Origin: Chloroflexota bacterium
GTDB taxonomy: Bacteria > Chloroflexota > Dehalococcoidia > JACPQD01
Reading direction: 5' to 3'
Assembly: GCA_016190665.1 (NCBI GenBank)
Contig: JACPQD010000028.1
Coordinates: 39,734-103,733 of the forward strand
Length of the DNA: 64,000 nucleotides
The first letter of the stretch is position 1. Every line of letters begins with the position of its first letter. The translations under genes were made by a program, and so were the position numbers. Below, in pieces: positions 19,458-28,241 of this stretch. The notes under the pieces are model-generated. The model saw only the letters and a program-made list of their open reading frames with translations. It was not told the DNA's origin and searched no databases.

Positions 19458-21131
19458 ATGAGGAGCAGACACATCTTGCTAGTAGCGACTCTTTCCACCA
19501 CTGTGGCGCTCATTGTCGCCGGCTGCGCCCCGGCGGGCGCACCCGCGGCTATCACCAGGGCAACGCCGACAGCCGCGGCCACGACCCTTCCGGCGCCACA
19601 AGCGGCTGAGCCTGCCGCCACCCCGAAAGCGGCGGCGCAGCAGCAACGCCAGGGCGGCGTGCTCACCATCTCCGTGGGAGCCGACCCGCCGTCCTTTGAC
19701 ATTCACCAGGAAACGACGATAGCCGCCCTGGAACCCCTGGTCCCCGCGTACGACGGCCTGGTCCAGTACGATCATCATACCGGCAGCATTATTGGCGACC
19801 TGGCGGAGAAGTGGGAGCTGAGCCCCGATGGGCTGGTCTACACCTTCTCCTTGCAGAAGGGCGTGAAGTGGCATGACGGCAAGCCCTTCTCGTCTTCGGA
19901 TGTGCGGATAAGCCTGGAGAGGCAGAAGGACCCTCCAAAGGGGATGAGAAGCGGACACCAGCAACAGTTCCGCTCTGTCGACAGGATTGAGACGCCTGAT
20001 GAGAACACCGTCAAAGTCATTATGAAACAGCCCTATGTGTCTTTCCTGGCGCAGTTTGCCACCGACTGGTTCGTCGTCTTCCCCAGACACGTGCTCGAGG
20101 CAAAGGGTGATATGAAGAAGGAGGTAATGGGCACCGGCCCCTACCGCTTCAAGTCCCATAGCCTGGGCGTCAGTGTGGAATTGACAAGAAGCCCGGACTA
20201 CTTCATGAAGGGGCTGCCCTATCTCGACGGCATCACCTATTACATCGTCAAAGACGCCGGCACCAGGTTCTCCGCCTTTCGTACCGGCCGCATCAAGATG
20301 ACCAGCCACTGGATCCCCTTGACGCCTTCCGAGATAGCAACCCTGAAGAGCCAGCACCCCAGTCTGCTCCTGTGGGAGTCCTCAGCGGACACTTTCCCGC
20401 GCCACCCCATGAACGCCGTCAAGCCGCCCTTCGGCGATACCAGGGTGCGTCAAGCGGTAGGCTTGGCCTACGATCGGCAAACAGCCATTAAGGTCCTGGC
20501 TGACGGCCAGGCGAGACTTGGCACCTTCGTCCCGCCGGGTGAATGGGGCCGGCCGGAGGCCGATGTCCTCAAACTCCCCGGCTACCGTCAGCCGAAAGAC
20601 GCCGACCGAGCGGAAGCGAAGAGGTTGCTCGCGGAAGCCGGCTACCCCGAAGGCTTCAAGACAACCCTTTCGGTGCGCGCCAAGAGCGAGGACCAGAAGG
20701 CGGGCGAATTCTTGAAGGACCAGCTCGCCACCATCGGCATCGCCGCGACCTTGGAGGTGATGGAGGTGGCAGCCTACACCAGCCGCGTGGTGGCCAACGA
20801 CTTCCAGATCGGCACCCAGGCGGGCAAGTTCGCCCTGAGCGACCCCGATGAGCTGGGCCGCTACTTCCTGAGCAATGCGGGGCAGGGCTATGGAAAGTGG
20901 GCCAATAAGAGATTCGATGACCTCTTCGCCGAACAGTCTCGGACCGTGGATATTGCCAGGAGAAAAGCCATCGTGAAGGAAATGGATGACGTCCTGCTCC
21001 AGGAGTTGCCTTCACTGCTGCCCTTCTGGTCCGGCGCCGTAATCGGCACCTGGCCCGAGGTGAAGAACTTCGCCGCTCCGGCCAATCTTCACAGTTGCAT
21101 GAGGCTATTCGATATCTGGCTCACGAAATAG
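19458..21131 (+). CDS. ABC transporter substrate-binding lipoprotein, family 5 (SBP 6)
   Basis: 557 aa. Lipobox VAGC, Cys23; ATG after GAAGGAGGCG. The mature domain begins RQGGVLTISVGADPPSFDIHQETT, then FSSSDVRISLERQKDPPKGMRSGHQQQF, GTGPYRFKSH, RVRQAVGLAYDRQTA and YRQPKDADRAEAKRLL. It shares block patterns with SBP 1/2 (HQE, PPRG/PPKG, QPKDAD) but stands alone, between a MITE-like repeat and a convergent LysR gene; no enzyme gene is attached. Confidence 0.93.
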   Translation: MRSRHILLVATLSTTVALIVAGCAPAGAPAAITRATPTAAATTLPAPQAAEPAATPKAAAQQQRQGGVLTISVGADPPSFDIHQETTIAALEPLVPAYDGLVQYDHHTGSIIGDLAEKWELSPDGLVYTFSLQKGVKWHDGKPFSSSDVRISLERQKDPPKGMRSGHQQQFRSVDRIETPDENTVKVIMKQPYVSFLAQFATDWFVVFPRHVLEAKGDMKKEVMGTGPYRFKSHSLGVSVELTRSPDYFMKGLPYLDGITYYIVKDAGTRFSAFRTGRIKMTSHWIPLTPSEIATLKSQHPSLLLWESSADTFPRHPMNAVKPPFGDTRVRQAVGLAYDRQTAIKVLADGQARLGTFVPPGEWGRPEADVLKLPGYRQPKDADRAEAKRLLAEAGYPEGFKTTLSVRAKSEDQKAGEFLKDQLATIGIAATLEVMEVAAYTSRVVANDFQIGTQAGKFALSDPDELGRYFLSNAGQGYGKWANKRFDDLFAEQSRTVDIARRKAIVKEMDDVLLQELPSLLPFWSGAVIGTWPEVKNFAAPANLHSCMRLFDIWLTK

Positions 21132-21220
21132 CCCCAGTGAACGGCAGCCACCCCATCCGGACGGCTGCTCGCCAGGATGGCGTCGTCAGCCGAACGGTGT
21201 AGTGCCTGCGGCGCTGACCA

Positions 21221-22132
21221 TCATACAGGAAGGATTCTTGACGATCTCTCCAACGCCCATCGCTGAACGACGGCGAGAAAGGAGCTTATCTCGGGAGTGA
21301 GAATCGCCCCGCCGCGATAAAGGACGAAGTAGGGCCGGCTCCGAGGGAACGATTCCACGTTGAGCACACACATCTGCTTGTTGTCGATATCCTCCGACAC
21401 GGTTGTCCTGGGAATTATCGCTAGCCCAGCTCCGGCGCGACAGAGAGTTCTAGCGGTCTCGAACCTCTCAACTTCCACGGCGCTGGTGAACTGCACGCCG
21501 TACTGGGCTTCTATCTGCTCCGTTTCCAGGCGCGCCAGGGTCCCTTTCTGCATCAGTATCAGCCTCTCCTGACTCAGCTCTCTCAACGATACCGCTTTGT
21601 ATCTGGCGAAACGGTGCTCCGGAGTGGACACCACGACCAGGCTGTCAACGAAGATCTGCTGGCGCTGCAGTTGCTCCGACCATTTGTTGCCGTAGGCGAA
21701 CATCAGGTCCAGACGGCCGTTCAACATGAGCTGCTCCAGGGATGACGTCCGCCCCTCAGAGATGGAGACTCTGACGTGGGGATGCTCCACCAGCCAGGGT
21801 GCAAGGACCTCGGGTAGCAGATGAAGCAGGGCGGCAGTCCCAGCGCCGATGGCCAGGCTTCCCGAAAGCAAGCCCTTTTCTCTCAGAAGCGCATGGTCGG
21901 CCAAGTCCACCAGCGAGGAAATCTGAGTAGCATACTCATGTATGGCTGTTCCGGCCGCGGTAAGGCGGATACCTGCCGGCGTGCGCTCAAACAGCCTTAT
22001 TCCACACGCCTTGCCAAGGGACGCCACTGCCCGGTGCACCACTGATTCAGAGACCCCGCACTCCTCGGCGGCCACGGTATAGCTTCCCGTCTTTGCCAGG
22101 GCGCACAGATATCGCAGTTGAGTCAGCGTCAT
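21221..22132 (-). CDS. LysR-family transcriptional regulator
   Basis: 303 aa from the ATG at 22132, where the winged HTH begins MTLTQLRYLCALAKTGSYTVAAEECGVSE; the longer ORF to 22201 adds 23 residues without family similarity. The C-terminal part is the usual periplasmic-binding-protein-like effector domain. The recognition helix region (SESVVHRAVASLGKACGIRLFERT) closely parallels that of the second LysR at 58310-59206. It is transcribed divergently from SBP 7, so the SBP 7-selenoprotein-LUD run is its likely target, with the imported compound or a product as effector. It ends convergently with SBP 6. Confidence 0.9.
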   Translation of the reverse strand: MTLTQLRYLCALAKTGSYTVAAEECGVSESVVHRAVASLGKACGIRLFERTPAGIRLTAAGTAIHEYATQISSLVDLADHALLREKGLLSGSLAIGAGTAALLHLLPEVLAPWLVEHPHVRVSISEGRTSSLEQLMLNGRLDLMFAYGNKWSEQLQRQQIFVDSLVVVSTPEHRFARYKAVSLRELSQERLILMQKGTLARLETEQIEAQYGVQFTSAVEVERFETARTLCRAGAGLAIIPRTTVSEDIDNKQMCVLNVESFPRSRPYFVLYRGGAILTPEISSFLAVVQRWALERSSRILPV

Positions 22133-22211
22133 TGCAGACAAGGGAGCCTCCTGTGAACATCCAGCTATTTTCGACCGTAAGTTCCTCACCCGGACTTCCA
22201 AATGACATGAT

Positions 22212-22267
22212 GCTATAACGCGAATAGCTTATTACACCTTGACAGACTAGTCAACATACTATTAAAT
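22212..22267. promoter_or_regulatory. Candidate LysR operator and promoter between the regulator and SBP 7
   Basis: GCTAT (22212-22216) and ATAGC (22224-22228) form an inverted repeat with the T-N11-A spacing typical of LysR sites. Then TTGACA (22239-22244), which is part of TTGAC-N6-GTCAA, could be a -35 for SBP 7, with a weak TATTAA 15 bp later. Confidence 0.45.
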
Positions 22268-22310
22268 GACTTTGTTCTGGTACATACGGGTCATTGCGAA
22301 GGAGGCTTCG

Positions 22311-24017
22311 ATGAAGAGCGCTTTGGGTTGCCTTGCCATTCTGGGGCTCTTGCTCGCTAGCTGCGCACCTGCCGCGGCGCCAACGCCTACGAAAGCTGCA
22401 CCTCCCCCGCCTACGGTGGCTGCTCCGCCTTCAACCAAGGCGCCGCCGGCAACCCCAAAGCCGGCTGAAAAGCCCGCGGCGCCCAGTCCGAGCCCCAAGC
22501 CGTCAGCCGGCGAGCCGAAATATGGGGGCATCCTGACCACAGGTCATGGCGGAGACCCCACAAGCCTCGATGTCCACCAGGAAACAGGCGCCGCCAGCTA
22601 CGCGATCACCGCAGCGGCTTACAATGGCCTGGTGAAATACGATCCCCACGCCTGGCCAGAGCAGAAGGTGGTCCCTGACCTGGCCACGAGCTGGGAGGTC
22701 AGCTCCGATGGGAAAACCTACACGTTCCGCCTCGCCAAGGGAGCGAAGTTCCACGACGGCAGACCCTTCACTGCCGAGGACGCGAAATTCTCTTTCGATA
22801 GAATGCGCGGCCCCAAGGTGGGGTTGACGGCGAGTCCCAGAAGCCAACAGCTTGCCGCCATCGACAGCATCGCTACGCCGGACGATTCCACCGTCAAGAT
22901 CGCGATGAAGTATCCCCAGGCTTCCTTCATTGGCTTGATCGGCAGCTTCCTCTTCGCCGTGGTGCCCAAGCACGTTGTCCTGGAGAAGAAGGACGACATG
23001 ACGAAGACGGTGCTGGGGACCGGCCCTTTCAAGTTCAAGTCTTACTCCAGCGGGGTGAGCTGGGAGCTGGTGAAGAATCCTGATTATTTCGTCAAGGGTA
23101 GGCCCTATCTGGATGGGGTCAAGGGTTATATTATTCGGGATGGGTTCACCAGATTTGCTGCTCTCAGGACCAAGGCTATTCTCTGGTTTGCTCCCTTTCC
23201 CTACATGTCTGTGACCCAGACAAAGGTCATTCAAGAGCAGCTCTCGGACAAGATAGCCCTTGCCTGGGCGTTTCATCCCGCCTGGTACGGGGCGCTCTTC
23301 AATGTCACCAAAGATCCGTGGAGTGATGTTCGGGTGCGCCAGGCGGTAAGCTTGACATTCAACCGGAAAAACATGCTGGCAGTTGGGTTGGAGGGAGCAG
23401 GGGTGGTAGGCATGTCAGCCCAGCCGCCGGGAGAGTGGGCGCTTCCAGAGGAAGAGATGATGAAGGTGCCGGGCTACGCAAAGCCAGACATCGACGCGTC
23501 CAGGAAGCTGCTGGCTGAGGCCGGATTCGCCAGTGGGTTCAAGACTGACATGCTTGTACGCGCACAGAAGCCTCAGCAGGATTTGGCAGTGTTGGTCAAG
23601 GATGCGGTTGCCGCGGTCGGCATCACCGTCGACCTCAACGTTCAGGAGACAGCGGTCTATAACTCTCAGCGCGATAGAAAGGCCTTCGCTCTTGCTGCCG
23701 GCTCCATGGGCTCCTCCGGCACGGACCCAGACACTCTGCTCGGCGACATGTACGTAAGTGGTTCGCCCAGGAATTGGTCGGGATACAGCAACGCGCAGTA
23801 CGACGAGTTATACGTCAAGCAGTCGCGAACAATCGATGCCACCGAACGCCGCAAGACAGTCTGGGAGATGCAGAGAATCCTGCTCAAGGACATTCCAATA
23901 GCCATAGTTTACTGGTCTAACGTCCCGTACGCCTGGTGGAAGGAGGTAAGGGGCTATATTCCGCCAGTAAGCTTCTACAATGCCTTCGGGTACCAGGACA
24001 TATGGCTCGCGAACTAG
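22311..24017 (+). CDS. ABC transporter substrate-binding lipoprotein, family 5 (SBP 7)
   Basis: 568 aa from ATG 22311, preceded by GAAGGAGGCTTCG; the earlier in-frame start lacks a Shine-Dalgarno. Lipobox LASC, Cys18, then a ~50-residue linker rich in Pro, Ala and Thr. It belongs to the largest subgroup here (with SBPs 8, 11, 12): VHQETGAASYAITAAAYNGLVKYDPHAWPE, VKGYIIRDGFTRFAALRT, ILWFAPFPYMSVTQTKVI, EFxPAWYG-type block, EGAGVVGMSAQPPGEWALPEEEM. Its stop is only 12 nt before the selenoprotein start, so translation is probably coupled; this is the tightest SBP-UGxC pair in the window. Confidence 0.94.
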   Translation: MKSALGCLAILGLLLASCAPAAAPTPTKAAPPPPTVAAPPSTKAPPATPKPAEKPAAPSPSPKPSAGEPKYGGILTTGHGGDPTSLDVHQETGAASYAITAAAYNGLVKYDPHAWPEQKVVPDLATSWEVSSDGKTYTFRLAKGAKFHDGRPFTAEDAKFSFDRMRGPKVGLTASPRSQQLAAIDSIATPDDSTVKIAMKYPQASFIGLIGSFLFAVVPKHVVLEKKDDMTKTVLGTGPFKFKSYSSGVSWELVKNPDYFVKGRPYLDGVKGYIIRDGFTRFAALRTKAILWFAPFPYMSVTQTKVIQEQLSDKIALAWAFHPAWYGALFNVTKDPWSDVRVRQAVSLTFNRKNMLAVGLEGAGVVGMSAQPPGEWALPEEEMMKVPGYAKPDIDASRKLLAEAGFASGFKTDMLVRAQKPQQDLAVLVKDAVAAVGITVDLNVQETAVYNSQRDRKAFALAAGSMGSSGTDPDTLLGDMYVSGSPRNWSGYSNAQYDELYVKQSRTIDATERRKTVWEMQRILLKDIPIAIVYWSNVPYAWWKEVRGYIPPVSFYNAFGYQDIWLAN

Positions 24018-24029
24018 AGGGGTCCGGCC

Positions 24030-25673
24030 ATGGTGACTGACAAACAAGGGAAAGTCCATTTTGAAGTCGCGAACCCCGTGGCGGAAGTGCGGCCAGAGGC
24101 GATAATGCCCGCGCGACGGTTGGACACCTTCAGCGGCAAACGGATCGCGCTGTGGTGGAACACCAAGTCTCACGGGGAAATCGCTCTCAGCGCAGCCGCT
24201 GAGGCGGTCGAGCGGCGGTTCCAAAACGTGACCTTCGTCCGTTTCACCCGGCCCATGGAATGCAGCCCGGGGCCCTATGAGGACGTGGTGAAGGCCCAGT
24301 GCGACGCCGTCATTGCCAGCACGGGCGACTGAGGAGGCTGCACATCGTGGCTTGCCCACGACTGCGTGGAGTTTGAAAAGCGGGGCATTCCTTCAGTGGG
24401 CATCGTATCCTCTGGTTTCAGGTCCATGTGGGAGGGCCGTCACCGCGCGTTAGGGCTGGACGCGCTTCCGAAGGTCAGCCCGGCACTGGCGGTTACGGAG
24501 TTGCCCCCTGAGCGTGTTCGCGAAGAGATCCTGGCGCTCGCCGAAGATATCTTCAAGGGACTCACCGAGCAACCCGTCATCACGGCCAGGCGGTCCGTCG
24601 CCCCGGAGGAGTCAATCCGATACGAGGGGCGTGATTTTTTCGACGCCCAGCGAAATCTGAATCGCGACTTCCTCGACCGGGGCTGGGGAGACGGTTTCCC
24701 GATTGTGCCCCCGACTCCTGAAGCGGTGGCGGAGATGCTGGGGGGGACGTCGCGCGCTCGGGACGAGGTCACTGTTTTGATGGACCCGGGCAGGGGGATA
24801 GCCACCGTGGAGAAGATCGCCATCAACTGCGTCATGGCCGGGTGCCTTCCGGAGCACCTGCCGGTGGTGATGGCGGCGGTGGAGGCCATGGCGGAGCCGG
24901 AGTTCGCCCTCACCGGGATAGCTTCATCCACGGGGCCACATACGCCGTTCCTGGTGATAAACGGCCCGATCAGGCATCGACTGGGAATCAATTCGGGCTG
25001 CTGCGCCCTGGGGCCGGGGGCGCCTTCTCGGGCCAACACCGTGGTAGGCAGGGCGGTGCGCCTGGTAATGATGAACGTTGGGCACGCCTATCCGTGCATA
25101 ATGGACATGGATACCATCGGCACGCCGAACAAGTACAGCATGGTGGCAGCGGAGAATGAGGAGGCGAACCCCTGGGGGCCGCTGCACGTCGAGCGTGGGT
25201 TCCGTCCTGAGGACAGCACCGTTACGGTTTTCCCATGTGGAAGCCTGGTTGATGTCCCGGACCTCGTCAGCGTCACGCCGGAGCAGGTGCTCACCACTTT
25301 CTCCCATATCGCCAACGCCCCCTTGACGCCCTCGTGGACCTGGCTGCGGCCGGAAGGTCTGGAAGAGGAACCGCTATTGGTGATTTGCCCGGACCACGCT
25401 CGAATCATCGCGGACGGGGGCTGGACCAAGAACGACATCAGAAGATTCATGTTCCACAACTCCCGGGTCCCGCTGGGAGTGCTCAAGAACCCGACGAGAC
25501 CCGGCGCGGTAGCCCCGGGGTGGAAGTGGCTGCTGGACCGGCCGGATGATACAATGGTGCCCGTGGTGCGGGACCCCAGCGCCTACCACATCATGGTGTT
25601 GGGGGCTGATGCCGGGAAGTCGGCCTACATCTGGGATTGGGCGGAGCCGGTGACCAAGGTCATAAGCACCTGA
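24030..25673 (+). CDS. UGGC selenoprotein with fused C-terminal domain (Sec at TGA 24330-24332)
   Basis: 547 aa with Sec as residue 101. ATG at 24030 (a GTG follows directly) 12 nt after SBP 7. The N-terminal domain has SGKRIALWWNTKSHGEIALSAA, then CDAVIASTGD-U-GGCTSWLAHDC and GIPSVGIVSSGF. A linker of about 70 residues leads to the second domain: WGDGFPIVPPTPEAV, NCVMAGCLPEHLPVV with Cys272, NGPIRHRLGINSG, NTVVGRAVRLVMMNVGHAY, MDTIGTPNKYSM, ENEEANPWGPLHVERGF. It ends with TGA, so two UGA codons in one message have different meanings. A LUD-domain gene follows after 22 nt. Confidence 0.88.
24330..24361 (+). promoter_or_regulatory. Candidate bacterial SECIS for the UGGC gene at 24030
   Basis: Perfect 6-bp stem TCGTGG (24345-24350) with CCACGA (24356-24361) around loop CTTGC. 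The loop G at 24354 is 22 nt past the TGA. The same core sequence is found in the genes at 26498, 32473 and 45570. Confidence 0.8.
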
Positions 25674-25695
25674 ATTACGCGCTGGAGGAGGCAGG

Positions 25696-26424
25696 ATGGA
25701 CGAGACAGGCATTCGTGAGGCGAACTACACTTACTGGCAGAAACAAGCGGAGATCGCAGTGGCCAATTTCCACCGGAGGAGGCTCCGGGCGGTGTATGTG
25801 CCGGACCGGAACGCCGCCCGCGAGAAGGTCCTCAGCCTCATACCTCCCGGGGCGACTATCGGCCGCGGCGACTCGATGAGCGTCGACCAGATTGGGGTGA
25901 TGGACATCCTCAAACAATCGGGGGACCACGTAGTCTTCGACCCCTTTGATAGGAACGAAGACGGCAGCCTCAAGCTCACGGGAGAAGCGCTCCGGGACCT
26001 GCAGAGGAAGGCAATGGTGGCTGACGTGTTCCTTTCGGGAGCCAACGCGGTAACCCTGGACGGTAAGGTCGTGGCCACGGATAGCCACGGCGGCAGGGTG
26101 GCGGCCATGATCTTCGGCCCCAAGAAGATCATCATCGTGGCGGGGGTCAACAAGCTTGTCCCCGACGTGGAGGCCGCCTTCAGGCGCATCCGCGAGATAG
26201 CCGCTCCGATGAACTTCTGGCATCATGCCACCTACCATCGCCGGCAGTCGTGGTTCGAGCTTCCCTGTTTGAAGGGAGGAAAGTGCGTAGACTGCACACA
26301 CTTCGAGCGCGGGTGCAACTTCACGATAGTCATTGAGAGCAGCCGTGGAACGACCCCGGGGCAGTCCGATGAGGATGAGCACCGGCACAACATCATACTG
26401 GTGGGCGAGAGTCTGGGATTCTGA
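25696..26424 (+). CDS. LUD-domain protein (DUF162/LutC-like), copy 1
   Basis: 242 aa; ATG after GGAGGAGGCAGG. The LUD fold is recognised by GATIGRGDSMSVDQIGV, ADVFLSGANAVTLDGKVVATDS, NRVAAMIFGPKKIIIVAG-type core and the C-terminal Cys group C-x5-C-x2-C-x6-C (CLKGGKCVDCTHFERGC). LUD proteins occur in lactate-utilisation complexes (LutB/LutC) and as small solo proteins; no LutA or iron-sulfur LutB gene is present, so a lactate role is not shown. It sits exactly between two selenoprotein genes (22 nt after one, 73 nt before the next), and a near copy at 54377 also follows the SBP cluster. It may be an accessory of the selenoprotein pathway. Confidence 0.85.
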   Translation: MDETGIREANYTYWQKQAEIAVANFHRRRLRAVYVPDRNAAREKVLSLIPPGATIGRGDSMSVDQIGVMDILKQSGDHVVFDPFDRNEDGSLKLTGEALRDLQRKAMVADVFLSGANAVTLDGKVVATDSHGGRVAAMIFGPKKIIIVAGVNKLVPDVEAAFRRIREIAAPMNFWHHATYHRRQSWFELPCLKGGKCVDCTHFERGCNFTIVIESSRGTTPGQSDEDEHRHNIILVGESLGF

Positions 26425-26497
26425 CAGTTGGTCCCCGCGCAACAGCAGGGATTTCAGGAGACACGCCAACGCAGGTTCGTGAATCAGGAGAGCGAAT

Positions 26498-28147
26498 ATG
26501 GCGACAAGAGAGGATGTCAGGGTTGGGAGTCTGGAGGTGCTGGACCCTGTAGCACCCATAGCGGCCAAGACCACCCCGATGGCGGCTCGCCTGCGAGATC
26601 TGACCGGCCACACCATCGGTCTTTGGTCCAACGCGAAGCCAGGGGCCGACGTGGCCCTGGATGAGGTTGCCCGGCTGTTGGCGGACAAATTCAAGGATGT
26701 CAAGTTCGTTAGATTCCACGAAAACCATCCCCACGGCATGGACGTCCTGGAGAGGGCGGCAAAAGCGGGGTGCGACGCGATAATCAGCTCCACCGCCGAC
26801 TGAGGGGCGTGCACGTCGTGGCTTGCCCACGACATGGCGTTCTTCGAGAAGAAGGGAATTCCGACCGTGGCGCTCACCGCCAAGGGGTTCGAGGCTGAGG
26901 CGCTGGCTACGGCCAGGGGATTTGGCCTGAAACGGTTGGCCCTGGCGTCCCTTTCCTCGGCGCTAACCAGCCTTTCGCCGGAGGACGTCCGCAAGGTAGT
27001 CGGGGTGAGTTTTGACCGCATCGTTGAAGGCGTGACCAGGGATGTCGAGGTTGGCGCGACTGAAGGCAAGGCGACGGATAAGACCTTCAGCTTCGAGGCC
27101 GCTGACCGCTATGAAGCAGTTGAGGAGATGAACCGATTCTTCCTCAGGAACGGATGGGGCGACGGTTTTCCGCTGATACCGCCTACGCCGGAGAAGGTTG
27201 ACAGGATGCTGGCGGGCGCCAGCCGGTCTCCAGGAGACATCGTGACCGTTATGCTGCCGGGGATGGGGGAGGCCACGGTGGAGAAGATCGCCATCAACGC
27301 TGTGATGGCGGGATGCCTGCCGGAACACATGCCTGTGATCATTGCGGCCGTGGAGGGCATGTCCAAACCCGAGTTCAACATGAGGAGCGTGGCCTGTTCC
27401 ACAGGCCCCCATGCTCCCATGCTCATCGTGAATGGACCCATCGCGAAAGAGCTGAACATCAACTCGGGCCGGGGAGCGCTTGGTCCCGGGGCCCAGTCCT
27501 TCGCCAACATAGTCATAGGCAGGGCCATAAGGCTCATTATGATGAATATCGGCCACGCCTATGTGGGCGAGCTGGATATGGACACCATTGGGACGCCCAA
27601 CAAGTTCAGCATGTGCCTCGCTGAGAATGAAGACCAAAACCCCTGGGAGCCGTTCCACGTTGAGCGCGGCTTCGATAGGGACACGAGCACAGTCACCGTC
27701 TACGGCGTCGAATCCATCATGGAGGTGACCGACCTTCGGAGCTACAGGCCGGAGCATGTTGTCATGACTTTCGCCGGGACGGCGAGGAACGCCGGCGCCC
27801 ATATCAGCGAGTGGCTGCGAAGAGACCGCTTCTGGCAACCGTGTCTGCTGATTTGTCCGGACCATGCCAAAATCATCCACGATGGCGGTTGGTCGAAGCA
27901 GGATATCAGGGAGTACATGTATCACCACTCGTTCATCGAATGGCGCTATTCGAAATACGGCGGCACCCTTGATCCGGCGCTGATCCTCCCCTCCTGGAGA
28001 TGGCTTCTCGATGCCCCCGAGGAGACGCTGGTGCCGATTGTCGGTGGGCCAGACTGGTTCCACGTCCTGGTGGTCGGCGGGCCGGTGGGCAAGTCTATCT
28101 ACTTGACAAGCGTCGGCGCGCCGGTCACAGTGGAGATCAAGAGGTAG
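26498..28147 (+). CDS. UGAC selenoprotein with fused C-terminal domain (Sec at TGA 26801-26803)
   Basis: 549 aa with Sec as residue 102. ATG at 26498 after CAGGAGAGCGAAT. N-terminal domain: LTGHTIGLWSNAKPGADVAL, CDAIISSTAD-U-GACTSWLAHDM, GIPTVALTAKGFEAEA. C-terminal domain: WGDGFPLIPPTPEKVDRM, NAVMAGCLPEHMPVI, NGPIAKELNINSG, MDTIGTPNKFSM, ENEDQNPWEPFHVERGF. It is the only one of the seven not preceded by an SBP; the LUD gene precedes it and SBP 8 follows at 94 nt. The motif has Ala before the Cys, showing that the third motif position is free (S, G, A or T) while U, G and C are fixed. Confidence 0.87.
26801..26833 (+). promoter_or_regulatory. Candidate bacterial SECIS for the UGAC gene at 26498
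   Basis: Stem GTCGTGG (26815-26821) with CCACGAC (26827-26833), 7 bp, around loop CTTGC. The loop G at 26825 is 22 nt past the TGA. The core is identical to three other loci although the flanking codons differ. Confidence 0.8.
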
Positions 28148-28159
28148 GCGGCCGCGCCT

Positions 28160-28189
28160 CCTGCCTCGCTCGGCCGCTCCCGAGGCAGG
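28160..28189. terminator. Inverted repeat, possible terminator or processing hairpin
   Basis: CCTGCCTCG (28160-28168) pairs perfectly with CGAGGCAGG (28181-28189) across a 12-nt loop, 12 nt after the selenoprotein stop. No T-run follows, so intrinsic termination is uncertain; it could stabilise the upstream message. Confidence 0.4.
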
Positions 28190-28241
28190 GCCGGACGCAA
28201 TCTCAAAAGCGGAGCGGCTATACATTGAAGGAGGTCCCGTA

